From Betaproteobacteria bacterium (lineage in GTDB: Bacteria > Pseudomonadota > Gammaproteobacteria > Burkholderiales > SG8-41): a stretch of 57,226 nucleotides of DNA. Under the pieces are notes generated by a model, which worked only from the letters and a program-made list of their open reading frames with translations, was not told the DNA's origin and ran no database searches. The position numbers and the translations under genes are program-made. Shown piece by piece: positions 23,833-31,838 of the stretch (position 1 is its first letter; every line of letters begins with the position of its first letter). The DNA lies in contig JACPTK010000080.1 of NCBI GenBank assembly GCA_016192825.1, positions 1-57,226 on the forward strand. Direction: 5' to 3'.

Positions 23833-24645
23833 TCAGTAGTCGGGATTGAAGCTCTTGATGATGACGCCGCCGGATTTCTCGTCGGGTTCGAGCGTCACGA
23901 GCTTGCGCGATTCCGCCTCGTCGAGCAGCTTCCCGAACGAGCGGAAGCCGTAGTAGGACTCGTTGAAGCCGGGTTGCCGCCGCTTCAGCGCCTGCTTCAC
24001 CATCGAGCCCCAGATCTTCTCCTCCGCGCCGCGCTCGCTGAACAGCGCCTCGACGGTTTCCATGACCAGATCGAGCGCCTCCTGCTTCTTGTCGCCGTCC
24101 GCCGCGGTCGGCCTGGGGGCATCGGGCGCGGGCGCGGCGGGCTTCCTGCGGGAAGGCTTCTTCGGTTTTTCGCGCACCAGGTCGTCGTAATAGATGAACT
24201 CGTCGCAGTTGGCGATGAGCAGGTCGGAGGACGATTTCTTGACCCCGACGCCGATCACCGTCTTGTTGTTCTCGCGCAGCTTGCTGACCAGCGGAGAGAA
24301 GTCGGAGTCGCCGCTGATGATGACGAAGGTGTCCACGTGCGACTTGGTGTAGCAGAGATCGAGCGCGTCCACCACCATGCGGATGTCGGCCGAGTTCTTG
24401 CCGGACATGCGCACGTGCGGGATCTCGATCAGCTCGAACGCCGCCTCGTGCATCACCTTCTTGAAATCCTTGTAGCGTTCCCAGTCGCAGTAGGCCTTCT
24501 TCACCACGATGTTGCCCTTGAGCAGGAGGCGCTCCAGCACTTTCTTGACGTCGAAATCCGCGTAGCGGGCCTCGCGCACGCCGAGCGCGACGTTCTCGAA
24601 ATCGCAGAACAGCGCGAGGTTGTTGGTCTCATTCTGTAAGGCCAT
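23833..24645 (-). CDS. NYN (PIN-like) domain protein with C-terminal OST-HTH-like domain
   Basis: A 270-residue protein of the LabA/DUF88 group. The PIN-like NYN domain shows ALFCDFENVALG (first aspartate), KNSADIRMVVDAL and ISGDSDFSPLV with the acidic residues expected to bind metal for RNA cleavage. After a Lys/Pro/Ala linker comes a ~80-residue domain (GSMVKQALKRRQPGFNESYY...) typical of OST-HTH/LOTUS domains that bind RNA. Likely acts on RNA; targets unknown. First gene of the three-gene minus-strand run. Confidence 0.87.
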   Translation of the reverse strand: MALQNETNNLALFCDFENVALGVREARYADFDVKKVLERLLLKGNIVVKKAYCDWERYKDFKKVMHEAAFELIEIPHVRMSGKNSADIRMVVDALDLCYTKSHVDTFVIISGDSDFSPLVSKLRENNKTVIGVGVKKSSSDLLIANCDEFIYYDDLVREKPKKPSRRKPAAPAPDAPRPTAADGDKKQEALDLVMETVEALFSERGAEEKIWGSMVKQALKRRQPGFNESYYGFRSFGKLLDEAESRKLVTLEPDEKSGGVIIKSFNPDY

Positions 24646-24671
24646 GCTTAGGCTCCGGACACTCAGGTTCG

Positions 24672-24763
24672 TGAGTGGCTAGTGGTGATTGGACAGACCC
24701 TGTGTGCAGGATTCTACCCTTATGCCGTCGTCTGCTCACCAATCACCAATCACGAATCACGCA
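24672..24763. repeat. Heptad repeat arrays (inverted pair, GTGATTG / TCACCAA)
   Basis: Left arm GTGAGTGGCTAGTGGTGATT (24672-24691). Right arm TCACCAATCACCAATCACG (about 24736-24754) continues through the stop codon of the endonuclease V gene (minus strand ATGCG-TGA). The arms face each other across ~40 bases. Confidence 0.7.
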
Positions 24764-25437
24764 TTTCCGCCTTGGGGCTCGCGGCCTGACGCGAGCCGGT
24801 GGGCCCAGCGCGTCGTCTCGGGCAGGCGGAATTTCGTGGTGCACGCCATGACGGTGCGCACGGCAAGGGGCAGGCTCACGCGGTGGCCGATGGAAACGTA
24901 GATCGGCTGCGCATGCACCCGGGACCGCACCACCGCGCCGATCGTTTCGCCCTTGTCCCGCAGAGGCACCCAGGCGCCGCGCCGCTGCATGGGCTGGTCG
25001 TGCTCTCCGATCAGGCGCGACTTCGCCACGCCGATGGCGGGAATGCCGCAAAAGATGCCCAGGTGGCTGGCGATGCCGAAGCGGCGGGGATGCGCGAGAC
25101 CGTGTCCGTCACACAGGATCACGTCGGGCCGGATCCGCAGGCGGTCGAACGCCGCCAGCAACGCAGGCATTTCGCGGAACGAAAGCAGGCCCGGCACGTA
25201 CGGGAAGCGCACCGGCAGGCGGGCGATCGCGTAGTCCACCAGCTCCAGTGCCGGGAAGGACAGCACCGCGACCGCGGCGCGCGCTGTTCCGCCGCCACGC
25301 TCGAAGCCGACGTCGGTGCCCGCGACATGGCGTAACAGCGGCAGCCGGCCCAGCCGGATCACCTTCGACCGCAGGCGGTGCTGAAGCGCGATCGCTGCAC
25401 GCGGCGTAAGGTTCCACGAGTGGCGGATATTCTTCAT
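24757..25437 (-). CDS. nfi: Endonuclease V
   Basis: A 226-residue endonuclease V, which nicks DNA (and in some species RNA) one base past deoxyinosine. Family marks are AGTDVGF with the first catalytic aspartate, [12 protein letters not shown] with the wedge PYVPG and the catalytic glutamate, and [19 protein letters not shown] with the second aspartate. The C-terminal [14 protein letters not shown] matches as well. Its stop codon starts a heptad array. Divergent from pcm at 25548. Confidence 0.93.
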   Translation of the reverse strand: MKNIRHSWNLTPRAAIALQHRLRSKVIRLGRLPLLRHVAGTDVGFERGGGTARAAVAVLSFPALELVDYAIARLPVRFPYVPGLLSFREMPALLAAFDRLRIRPDVILCDGHGLAHPRRFGIASHLGIFCGIPAIGVAKSRLIGEHDQPMQRRGAWVPLRDKGETIGAVVRSRVHAQPIYVSIGHRVSLPLAVRTVMACTTKFRLPETTRWAHRLASGREPQGGNA

Positions 25438-25486
25438 GGGCGGGAACGCTCGATCGGGAACGATACAGGATGGGATTGTGTCTCAT

Positions 25487-25528
25487 CACCGGTCACCGGT
25501 CACCGGTCACCGGTCACCGGTCACCGGT
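25487..25528. repeat. Heptad repeat array CACCGGT x6
   Basis: Six perfect, uninterrupted copies of CACCGGT followed by a partial CACTG. It lies 20 bp before the pcm start and in the shared promoter region of nfi and pcm. This is the most regular array in the window and may vary in copy number. Confidence 0.9.
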
Positions 25529-25547
25529 CACTGTAGTACTATGCCTC

Positions 25548-26234
25548 ATGGCCGATGATTTGTTCGAAAAACTTCGCCAGCAGATGCTGGCCGAGATCGT
25601 GGCGGAGGCGGCTCTGACCGCGGACCATACCGGCCGCGCCGCCTTCAGCGATCGCGTGTTGCGCGTTATCGGCGACATGCCGCGTCACGAATTCGTGCCG
25701 GTAGAGCTGCAGCCTTACGCGTACCTCAACCGGCCGCTACCGATCGGTTACGACAAGACAGTGTCGCAGCCGTTCATCGTGGCGCTGATGACCGACCTGC
25801 TGGAGCTCGATCCGGGCGACGTGGTGCTGGAAATCGGCGCGGGCGCCGGCTACCAGGCCGCCATCCTGGCCGAGCTGGTGAAGCACGTCTACACCGTGGA
25901 CATCATCGAGGAGCTCGCGCAGGGCGCGGGACGGCGGCTGAAGCGCCTTGGCTACGAAAACGTGGAGGTCCGGGTCGCGAACGGCTATTACGGCTGGCCG
26001 GAGCACACGCCGTACGACAAGATCATGGTCACGGCGGCCGCCGACCTGATTCCGGCGCCGCTGCTCGCGCAGCTCAAGCCGGGCGGGCGCATGGTGATCC
26101 CGACCGGCATTCCCGACAAGCAGTCGCTGCTTCTGGTCGAGAAATCCGCCTCCGGGAGCCTGTCCACGCGCGAGATCCTGCCGGTCCGGTTCTCGGAACT
26201 CGAGGACCCCGGCGAGACCGCCGGCCTGGCCTAG
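25548..26234 (+). CDS. pcm: Protein-L-isoaspartate O-methyltransferase
   Basis: A 228-residue PCMT. It has FVPVELQPYAYLNRPLPIG, KTVSQPFIVALM, the SAM-binding VLEIGAGAGYQAAILA and the GYYGWPEHTPYDKIMVTAA segment typical of the family. It methylates isoaspartyl residues so that damaged proteins can be repaired. The ATG at 25548 fits the family start; the frame upstream is made of CACCGGT repeats and is not likely to be translated. Close to the next gene (6 bp), so co-transcription with the cyclase–FHA gene is likely. Confidence 0.95.
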   Translation: MADDLFEKLRQQMLAEIVAEAALTADHTGRAAFSDRVLRVIGDMPRHEFVPVELQPYAYLNRPLPIGYDKTVSQPFIVALMTDLLELDPGDVVLEIGAGAGYQAAILAELVKHVYTVDIIEELAQGAGRRLKRLGYENVEVRVANGYYGWPEHTPYDKIMVTAAADLIPAPLLAQLKPGGRMVIPTGIPDKQSLLLVEKSASGSLSTREILPVRFSELEDPGETAGLA

Positions 26235-26240
26235 AAACGC

Positions 26241-27155
26241 GTGGCGAGGCAGGCGCGGAACCTGGCGGTGGTATTCGCTGACATCAGCGAAAGCACCAGC
26301 CTTTACCAGAAGCTCGGGGATGCCGCCGCCCGCAACATCGTCAACGCCTGCCTGGCGCTCATCTCCGGCATCCTGGCGCGCTACGATGGCCGGCTGATCA
26401 AAACCATCGGCGACGAGGTGATGTGCACCTTTCCCAGCGCCGATCTCGCGGTGCTGGCGGCGAGCGACATGCAGGCGCAGGTCTCCGCCACCCGGCCCGG
26501 CAACCACCCGGTTTCGATTCACATCGGTCTGCACTATGGGCCGGTGCTGGTGGAGGACGGCGACGTGTTCGGCGACACCGTAAATGTCGCCGCCTATCTC
26601 GCGGCGGTGGCGACCGCCGGGCAGATCCTCACCACGGAGGCCACGGAGCAATGCCTGTCGGCGGCGCTCAAGACCTGCGTGCGCCCGATTTTCCATACGG
26701 TATTGAAGGGCAGTGCGGACGAATCCACGGTCTGCCAGGTGCTGTGGCGCACCGACCGGCTCGATATCACCGACGTGAACCTGCGATCCAGCAAGACCAT
26801 CCCCGGCGATACGGGCAGCCTGCTGCTGACGCTGGACGAGGAGCGCATATGCGTCGACCAGTGGCGCACCAGCGTCGTCATCGGCCGGTCGAAGGACTGC
26901 GACCTGGTCGTCAACGACAAGTTCGCCTCGCGCCAGCACCTCTCGATCAAGCTGGTGCGCACGCATTTTTACCTGTTCGATCACAGCATCAACGGCACGT
27001 TCGTCTCCCTCGAGAGCGGCGAGGAAGTGCACGTCCTGCGGCGGGAACTGTTGCTGGACGGCTCCGGGCAGATCTGCGTGGGGCGCAGCCGGGCGGACCG
27101 GCCGACCACCGTCGTCCTGTTCAGCCGCGACCGGCGGTCGATGTACAGAATCTAG
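26241..27155 (+). CDS. Class III nucleotide cyclase domain–FHA domain protein
   Basis: A 304-residue protein. Residues ~8-170 form a class III adenylate/guanylate cyclase domain: metal aspartates D14 (FADISEST) and D58 (IGDEV), lysine in RLIKTIGDE, and N115 in DTVNVAAY. The arginine that normally stabilises the transition state, four residues after that asparagine, is Y119 here, so activity may be lost or changed. Residues ~205-290 form an FHA domain with IGRSKDCDL, SRQHLS and SINGTF, which binds phosphothreonine peptides. Start is GTG 26241, just after pcm. Probably a signalling protein, possibly with a regulatory rather than catalytic cyclase domain. Confidence 0.88.
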   Translation: MARQARNLAVVFADISESTSLYQKLGDAAARNIVNACLALISGILARYDGRLIKTIGDEVMCTFPSADLAVLAASDMQAQVSATRPGNHPVSIHIGLHYGPVLVEDGDVFGDTVNVAAYLAAVATAGQILTTEATEQCLSAALKTCVRPIFHTVLKGSADESTVCQVLWRTDRLDITDVNLRSSKTIPGDTGSLLLTLDEERICVDQWRTSVVIGRSKDCDLVVNDKFASRQHLSIKLVRTHFYLFDHSINGTFVSLESGEEVHVLRRELLLDGSGQICVGRSRADRPTTVVLFSRDRRSMYRI

Positions 27156-27158
27156 AAA

Positions 27159-27257
27159 TGCGTGATTGGTGAGTAGTGATTGGTGAGTGGAAGGCCCTGG
27201 GCTGGTTTCGACGATTCGGCTTCAGTCCACTCACTACTCACCATTCACGACTCACGC
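27159..27257. repeat. Mirror-image heptad arrays between convergent genes
   Basis: GCGTGATTGGTGAGTAGTG starts at 27160, 5 bases after the plus-strand stop. CACTCACTACTCACCATTC continues to 27257, where, on the minus strand, GCG-TGA is the stop codon of the dehydrogenase gene. Each convergent gene thus has its own array beginning at or next to its stop, and the arms are complementary. Confidence 0.75.
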
Positions 27258-28145
27258 CTTTCTTTGCTTGCCGTCGGCAAGCTCCCGCGTGACGTCGAGG
27301 CCGGTGCGCCCCACCTTGCGCGCCTGTTCGGGGCTTTCCTTGCCGAGGGGCGTGGCGGCGACCCGCTCGTACATGTCGGTCGCGCCCTCGAATATGCGGC
27401 GGGTCAGGCCGAGTTCCCCGAAGGTCTTGGCGATCTCCTGCATCTCCGGCACCCAGCGGTAGGCCTTGGGCGGCATGACGGCAATGTTCTTCATCTGCCA
27501 CTCGAAGACGTCGTTTCGGCTCTCGCGCAGTTCCTTCTCCAGCGCCTGCTCGACGCCGAGCTTGCGCGCGGCCATGAGCAGCTCGACCGCGAGGGCGGTC
27601 GTGCCCTTGGTCATGGCGGCATAGCACATCTTGACGCCCGAGGCGTCGCCGACGCGCTCGGACATCATCCGCACCAGGATGTTCGGGTGATTGACCTGCT
27701 CGAAGAGGTAGGCATCGGGCCCCGAAACGTAGATGCGGGGCTTGTCCTTGTCCCCGCGGGGCGGCGGGCCGATGATGCCGCCGTCGATGAACAGGCCGCC
27801 TGCGTCACGGATCATGCGGTCCGCGTCGCGCGCTGTCTGCGGCGAGACCGCGTTGAGATCGGCGAACGCGATCTTGCGCCGCGTTGCCTTGATCGCCGCC
27901 GCGGCCTGGCGGGCGACGTTGAGCGCTTCGCCGGGGTTGATGACCGAGATCACGAGCTCGCAGGTCGAAACGAGCTTTTCCATCGAGCCGCAATCGGCGA
28001 GCCCGGCTTCGCGCGCGAGCGCCTTGGTGCGCTCGCTGCGCCCGTCGAGCGCGGCATGAACGGCCAGGCCGCTCTCCTTGAGCCGCCGGGCGATCGCCTG
28101 GCCCATGTCGCCCGGGCTGACGACGCCGACATTCCGGATCTGCAT
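27252..28145 (-). CDS. NAD(P)-binding dehydrogenase with DUF1932 domain (6PGDH/3-hydroxyisobutyrate dehydrogenase superfamily)
   Basis: A 297-residue protein. The N-terminal Rossmann domain begins VGVVSPGDMGQAIARRL and includes the family's serine/threonine-rich SVINPGEAL loop. The C-terminal DUF1932 domain contains GVKMCYAAMTKGTTALAVEL, with the lysine in the position used for catalysis in beta-hydroxyacid dehydrogenases. Substrate unknown. The start used is ATG 28145 (MQIRNVG); the longer frame upstream has no similarity. It lies beside, and reads away from, the broken intradiol dioxygenase gene. Confidence 0.87.
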   Translation of the reverse strand: MQIRNVGVVSPGDMGQAIARRLKESGLAVHAALDGRSERTKALAREAGLADCGSMEKLVSTCELVISVINPGEALNVARQAAAAIKATRRKIAFADLNAVSPQTARDADRMIRDAGGLFIDGGIIGPPPRGDKDKPRIYVSGPDAYLFEQVNHPNILVRMMSERVGDASGVKMCYAAMTKGTTALAVELLMAARKLGVEQALEKELRESRNDVFEWQMKNIAVMPPKAYRWVPEMQEIAKTFGELGLTRRIFEGATDMYERVAATPLGKESPEQARKVGRTGLDVTRELADGKQRKA

Positions 28146-28436
28146 GCGGGTTCCTTTCGTGACGGAGGTCTTACGCGCGCGGGAGGCAATGAAGCTTGCG
28201 CTAAAATGTCGCTCGTCTTGCCGCGCCCGGCGGCGATCACGCCGCCGATTCAATGATCATCTATCTTATCCTAGTTCTGGGGCTGCTCAATTTCAGCGCT
28301 CCTGCTGGGCGGCGGCTGCGCCCATCATCGTGGGGCGATCCCGGGCAGGCGCGATGACTGACGGCTGATTTTAAGTCAACACGGGCAAACCGGCCCGGTT
28401 TAAAATGCCGTCGGCGTTTTTCGAGGAGCCTGCCGC

Positions 28437-28817
28437 ATGAATCTTCGCAAGCTGGCGCCCGGCGTCCATCCGGACTTGCTGCATCCGGCCTATGCGAGCA
28501 CGACCGAGCGCGCGCCCCGGCAACGCCCGATAGCGCTTCCCGCCGCCGCGACGGAACTGAGCGGACCGAGCTTCGACGACACGCTGCGCTACGCGAACCA
28601 CGCCGGCCTCACGCGGCAGCTGGAAGGGGGCGAGGCCGCCGGCCAGCGCATCATCGTGACCGGCAAGATTCTCGACGAAAACGGCGATCCGGTTCCGGGA
28701 ATCAACAGCAGGGATCCCCGGCGCCGGGATGCCGTCCGGCTTCGGCGCCACGGGCTGTTCCGCGGGGGAGAACGAATGTCCGCCGGACCCAACGGCGCCG
28801 CGCGTCGGGTAAAATAG
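28437..28817 (+). pseudogene. Intradiol ring-cleavage dioxygenase, truncated (protocatechuate 3,4-dioxygenase-like N-terminus)
   Basis: The first ~88 residues match the N-terminal part of intradiol dioxygenases: YASTTERAPRQ, LSGPSF and GQRIIVTGKILDENGDPVPG. In intact enzymes this is followed by the VEVWQAN strand and the Tyr/His iron ligands. Here the match breaks at VPG and is replaced by INSRDPRRRDAVRL and an unrelated Arg-rich tail. All iron ligands are missing, so it cannot be an active dioxygenase. It directly precedes the Rieske ferredoxin gene. Confidence 0.75.
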
Positions 28818-28823
28818 GCCTGC

Positions 28824-29180
28824 ATGAAGGAGGATGAAAGGCTGGTCGCGCTTTGCGGCGTATCGGAAGTCGCGCCGGGCTGCGCGGTGCGTGCGGAATC
28901 CGGGGGCTGCGCCTACGCCGTGTTCAACGTGGAGGGCACCCTGTACGTGACGCAGGATGAGTGCACGCACGGCCCGGGCTCGCTCTCCGAGGGCTACGTG
29001 CTCGACGACGAGGTCGAGTGCCCGTTTCACCAGGGACGGTTCCACATCCCGACCGGGCAGGCGACCTGCGCGCCCGCGACCGAGCCGCTGAAGATGTGGA
29101 AGGCGCGGGTCGTGGACGACAAGGTTTGCATCGATCCGGCGGAGCGCGAGAGCTCAAGCCCGGTGACGAGTGACGATTGA
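28824..29180 (+). CDS. Rieske [2Fe-2S] ferredoxin
   Basis: A 118-residue Rieske ferredoxin. Ligands are C47-x-H49 (ECTHG) and C66-x2-H69 (CPFHQGRF). It carries electrons to a ring-hydroxylating oxygenase; the next gene (29326) is one, although that phthalate-type enzyme usually works with a reductase alone. Six bases after the broken dioxygenase frame and perhaps transcribed with it. The last residues (SPVTSDD) are encoded by the beginning of a GTGACGA heptad array. Confidence 0.92.
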   Translation: MKEDERLVALCGVSEVAPGCAVRAESGGCAYAVFNVEGTLYVTQDECTHGPGSLSEGYVLDDEVECPFHQGRFHIPTGQATCAPATEPLKMWKARVVDDKVCIDPAERESSSPVTSDD

Positions 29181-29225
29181 CGAGATACGGGTGACGAGGT
29201 GAGGGTGACGAGACACGAGTGACGA
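29160..29225. repeat. Heptad repeat array (GTGACGA type)
   Basis: GTGACGAGTGACGATTGACG begins inside the last codons of the ferredoxin gene and runs on, with a roughly 7-base rhythm, to about 29225. A looser TCACCTTTAATCGTCACCC follows at 29247-29265 and may be its partner arm. Confidence 0.7.
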
Positions 29226-29325
29226 CCAACTTGAAGGGTTTTACGTCACCTTTAATCGTCACCCATATTTTTCGCCCTCAATCGCCGCTTGTTTCTGAGC
29301 ATGGAACGAGCAGAAGGAGCAAAGC

Positions 29326-30615
29326 ATGGCACTGACCAGGGAGCAGAACGAGCAATTGACGCAAACCGGGCGCGGCACGCTGCTCGGGGATTTGTTCAGG
29401 CGCTACTGGATACCGGCATTGCTTGCCGAGGAGGTCGCCGAGCCGGACGGCGCGCCGGTGCGCGTGCAATTGCTGGGCGAGAAGATGGTCGCCTTCCGCG
29501 ACACGGAGGGCCGGCTCGGGGTGATCGATGAATTCTGCGCCCACCGTGGCGTGTCGCTCTGGTTCGGGCGCAACGAAGAGTGCGGCCTGCGCTGCCCCTA
29601 TCACGGCTGGAAGTACGACGTGAACGGCCAGTGCATGGACCTGCCATCCGAGCCGGAGGAGACCGGCATGCGCAAGCGCATCAAACTGAAGTCGTACCCC
29701 TGCATCGAGCAGGGCGGCGTCATCTGGATCTACATGGGGCCGCCGGAACTGAAGCCCGAGCTGCCGGCGCTCGAATGGACGCTGGTGCCGGCGACGAACC
29801 GCTTCGTGTCCAAGCGCCTGCAGGAATGCAATTACCTGCAGGCGATCGAAGGCGGCATCGATTCGAGCCACGTCTCGTTCCTGCACAGCGGCGCGCTGAA
29901 CCGCGATCCGCTGTTCAAGGAGGGCAGGCGCGCCAACACCTACAACCTGAGCGACCGCATGCCGCACTTCGACGTGGCCGAGTACGAAGGGGGATTGCTG
30001 ATCGGCGCGCGCCGGAAGGCGCAAAACGACCGCTGGTACTGGCGCGTTACGCCCTTCATCATGCCGTGGCATACGCTCATTCCGCCGCGCGCGGGGCACC
30101 CGATCGGCGGCCACGCCTGGGTGCCGATCGACGACGAGCACTGCTGGGCATGGTCGATCAACTACCACCCGTCGCGCGCGCTCACGCCTTCCGAGGTGCA
30201 GGCGATGAAGGACGGCAAGGGCATCCACGTGAAATACGTGCCTGGCACGTTCATCCCGCTCGCCAACAAGGGCAACGACTACCTGATGGACCGCTCCACG
30301 CAGAAGCTGGGGACCAATTACAGCGGGATCGAGGGCATTGCCATGCAGGACGCGTCGCTGCAGGAGAGTGCGGGCCGGATCCAGGACCGCACCCGCGAGA
30401 ACCTCTGTTCGACCGACAACGGCATCCTCATGATGCGCCGGATGCTGATCAAGGCGGGGAAGGACAATCGCGAAGGCAAGCCGTTGCCGGGGCTCAAGCC
30501 CGAAACGCAGCGCGTGCGCTCGTGCTCGATCGAGCTTCCGCGCGACGTCAAGTTCCAGGAAGGGGCCCGCAACGGCCTGTTCCGCCCGCTCAACACCGAC
30601 CCGGTGACCGTCTAG
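29326..30615 (+). CDS. Rieske aromatic oxygenase, phthalate 4,5-dioxygenase-like
   Basis: A 429-residue single-component-type (class IA) oxygenase. Rieske ligands are C71-x-H73 (CAHRG) and C90-x2-H93 (CPYHGWKYD). The catalytic domain has NYLQAIEGGIDSSHVSFLH, matching the phthalate dioxygenase group in which an aspartate bridges subunits and two histidines bind iron. Downstream lies a 4,5-dihydroxyphthalate decarboxylase-like gene, supporting a phthalate-like substrate. The TAG stop codon is the first three bases of a TAGGAGCTTGTCGGA hairpin element, so the C-terminus could have been altered by insertion; family length suggests little is missing. Confidence 0.92.
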   Translation: MALTREQNEQLTQTGRGTLLGDLFRRYWIPALLAEEVAEPDGAPVRVQLLGEKMVAFRDTEGRLGVIDEFCAHRGVSLWFGRNEECGLRCPYHGWKYDVNGQCMDLPSEPEETGMRKRIKLKSYPCIEQGGVIWIYMGPPELKPELPALEWTLVPATNRFVSKRLQECNYLQAIEGGIDSSHVSFLHSGALNRDPLFKEGRRANTYNLSDRMPHFDVAEYEGGLLIGARRKAQNDRWYWRVTPFIMPWHTLIPPRAGHPIGGHAWVPIDDEHCWAWSINYHPSRALTPSEVQAMKDGKGIHVKYVPGTFIPLANKGNDYLMDRSTQKLGTNYSGIEGIAMQDASLQESAGRIQDRTRENLCSTDNGILMMRRMLIKAGKDNREGKPLPGLKPETQRVRSCSIELPRDVKFQEGARNGLFRPLNTDPVTV

Positions 30616-30690
30616 GAGCTTGTCGGACTTGGATCCGACAAGCTCCTTAGGCAAAACCGCCGCGGAAAAAAAATACGAAAGTGCCATCAA
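30613..30690. mobile_element. MITE-like hairpin plus left end of a GCAAAACCGCC element
   Basis: GGAGCTTGTCGGA (30615-30627), a 6-base loop and TCCGACAAGCTCC (30634-30646) form a perfect 13-bp stem. GCAAAACCGCC follows at 30651-30661, then an A-run and CGAAAGTGCCATCAA, which is nearly the same as 17886-17902. The right half is absent, so this is a truncated copy. Its first bases TAG are the stop codon of the oxygenase gene. Confidence 0.75.
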
Positions 30691-30834
30691 GAACGGCAAC
30701 CGCAGATGGAGAACAGTAAAAATGCTTCTCGGAGGCGGCGCCCCGGTCGCAGGGAAGGGCAAAGCGTAACGGATTGGATTCTCCGGCCTCTTGTGTCGTC
30801 TGTGGTATCCCTGGCTGTCAGTTAAGGGTGAGTC

Positions 30835-31827
30835 GTGGCGAAGCTGCGACTCACCCTTTCCATCTGGGACTACGACCGCACCCGGGCGCTCGCCGACGGC
30901 TCGGTGCGGCCCGACGGCATCGAGCTGAACGTGCTCGAGCTGCCGGTCGAGGAGACCTTCTTCCGGATGGCGCGCTTCCGCGAGTTCGACGCTGCGGAAA
31001 TGTCGATGTCCTCGTACACGGTGTCGCTCCACCGCGATCCGCAGCCCTTCATCGCCATCCCCGTGTTTCCCTCGCGCTTTTTCCGCCATTCGTGCATCTT
31101 CGTTTCGGCGAAGAGCGGCGTCCGCGAGCCGAAGGACCTCATCGGCAGGAAAATCGGCACGCCCGAGTACCAGATGACGGCGCCGGTATGGATCCGCGGC
31201 ATCCTGGCCGACGACTACGGCGTGAAGCCCGACAGCGTCGAGTACTGGACCGGCGGGGAGGAGGAAACGCAGCGCGACGAGAAGATCCGGCTCGACCTGC
31301 CGCCCAACTTCAGGGTGCGCCCGATCGGGCCGGACAAGACGCTTGCGGGCATGATCGCCGCGGGCGAGATCGACGCGCTGCACACGGCCCGGGCGCCGTC
31401 CACTTTCTACTCGAAGCCGGACGCGGTGAAGCGCCTGTTCCCGGATTCCGTGGCGGTCGAGCGCGAGTATTACCGGCGCACGAGGATCTTCCCGATCATG
31501 CACGTCGTGGCGATCCGCCGCGAGGTCTACGAGCAGAACCGCTGGGTCGCCATGTCGCTCTTCAAGGCGTTCGTCGAGGCGCAGCGCCGCACCTACCGCA
31601 GCCTGCGCGAGACCGCCGCGCATAAGGCGATGCTGCCGTGGCTGACCGCGCACGTCGAGGACGCGGTGCGCGAGCTGGGCGAGGACTGGTGGCCGTACGG
31701 TTTCCACGCCAACCGGCACGTGCTGGATACCTTCCTGCGCTATCACCACGAGCAGGGTCTGTCGAAGCGCCGGCTGCAACCCGAGGAGATGTTCGCCCCG
31801 GAAACGCTCGAAGCGTTTAAAATCTAA
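30835..31827 (+). CDS. 4,5-dihydroxyphthalate decarboxylase-like protein
   Basis: A 330-residue protein with the periplasmic-binding-protein-like fold of the Pht5/OphC family: LTLSIWDYDRTRALADG at the start, IPVFPSRFFRHSCIFV, and GIRGILADDYGV-like and LFPDSVAVEREYYRRT segments. No signal peptide is seen, in keeping with a cytoplasmic enzyme. Known members remove a carboxyl from 4,5-dihydroxyphthalate to give protocatechuate. Together with the oxygenase upstream this suggests a phthalate branch, but a cis-dihydrodiol dehydrogenase is missing here. Start is GTG 30835. Confidence 0.87.
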   Translation: MAKLRLTLSIWDYDRTRALADGSVRPDGIELNVLELPVEETFFRMARFREFDAAEMSMSSYTVSLHRDPQPFIAIPVFPSRFFRHSCIFVSAKSGVREPKDLIGRKIGTPEYQMTAPVWIRGILADDYGVKPDSVEYWTGGEEETQRDEKIRLDLPPNFRVRPIGPDKTLAGMIAAGEIDALHTARAPSTFYSKPDAVKRLFPDSVAVEREYYRRTRIFPIMHVVAIRREVYEQNRWVAMSLFKAFVEAQRRTYRSLRETAAHKAMLPWLTAHVEDAVRELGEDWWPYGFHANRHVLDTFLRYHHEQGLSKRRLQPEEMFAPETLEAFKI

Positions 31828-31838
31828 GAGACAATGAA

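Noticed and set aside
25487-25528. CRISPR-like array
   Set aside because: The unit is 7 bases without spacers, and no cas genes are present.
28254-28358. 34-codon frame MIIYLILVLGLLNF...
   Set aside because: Short hydrophobic frame without a ribosome site or known relatives; it may be chance in the gap before the broken dioxygenase.
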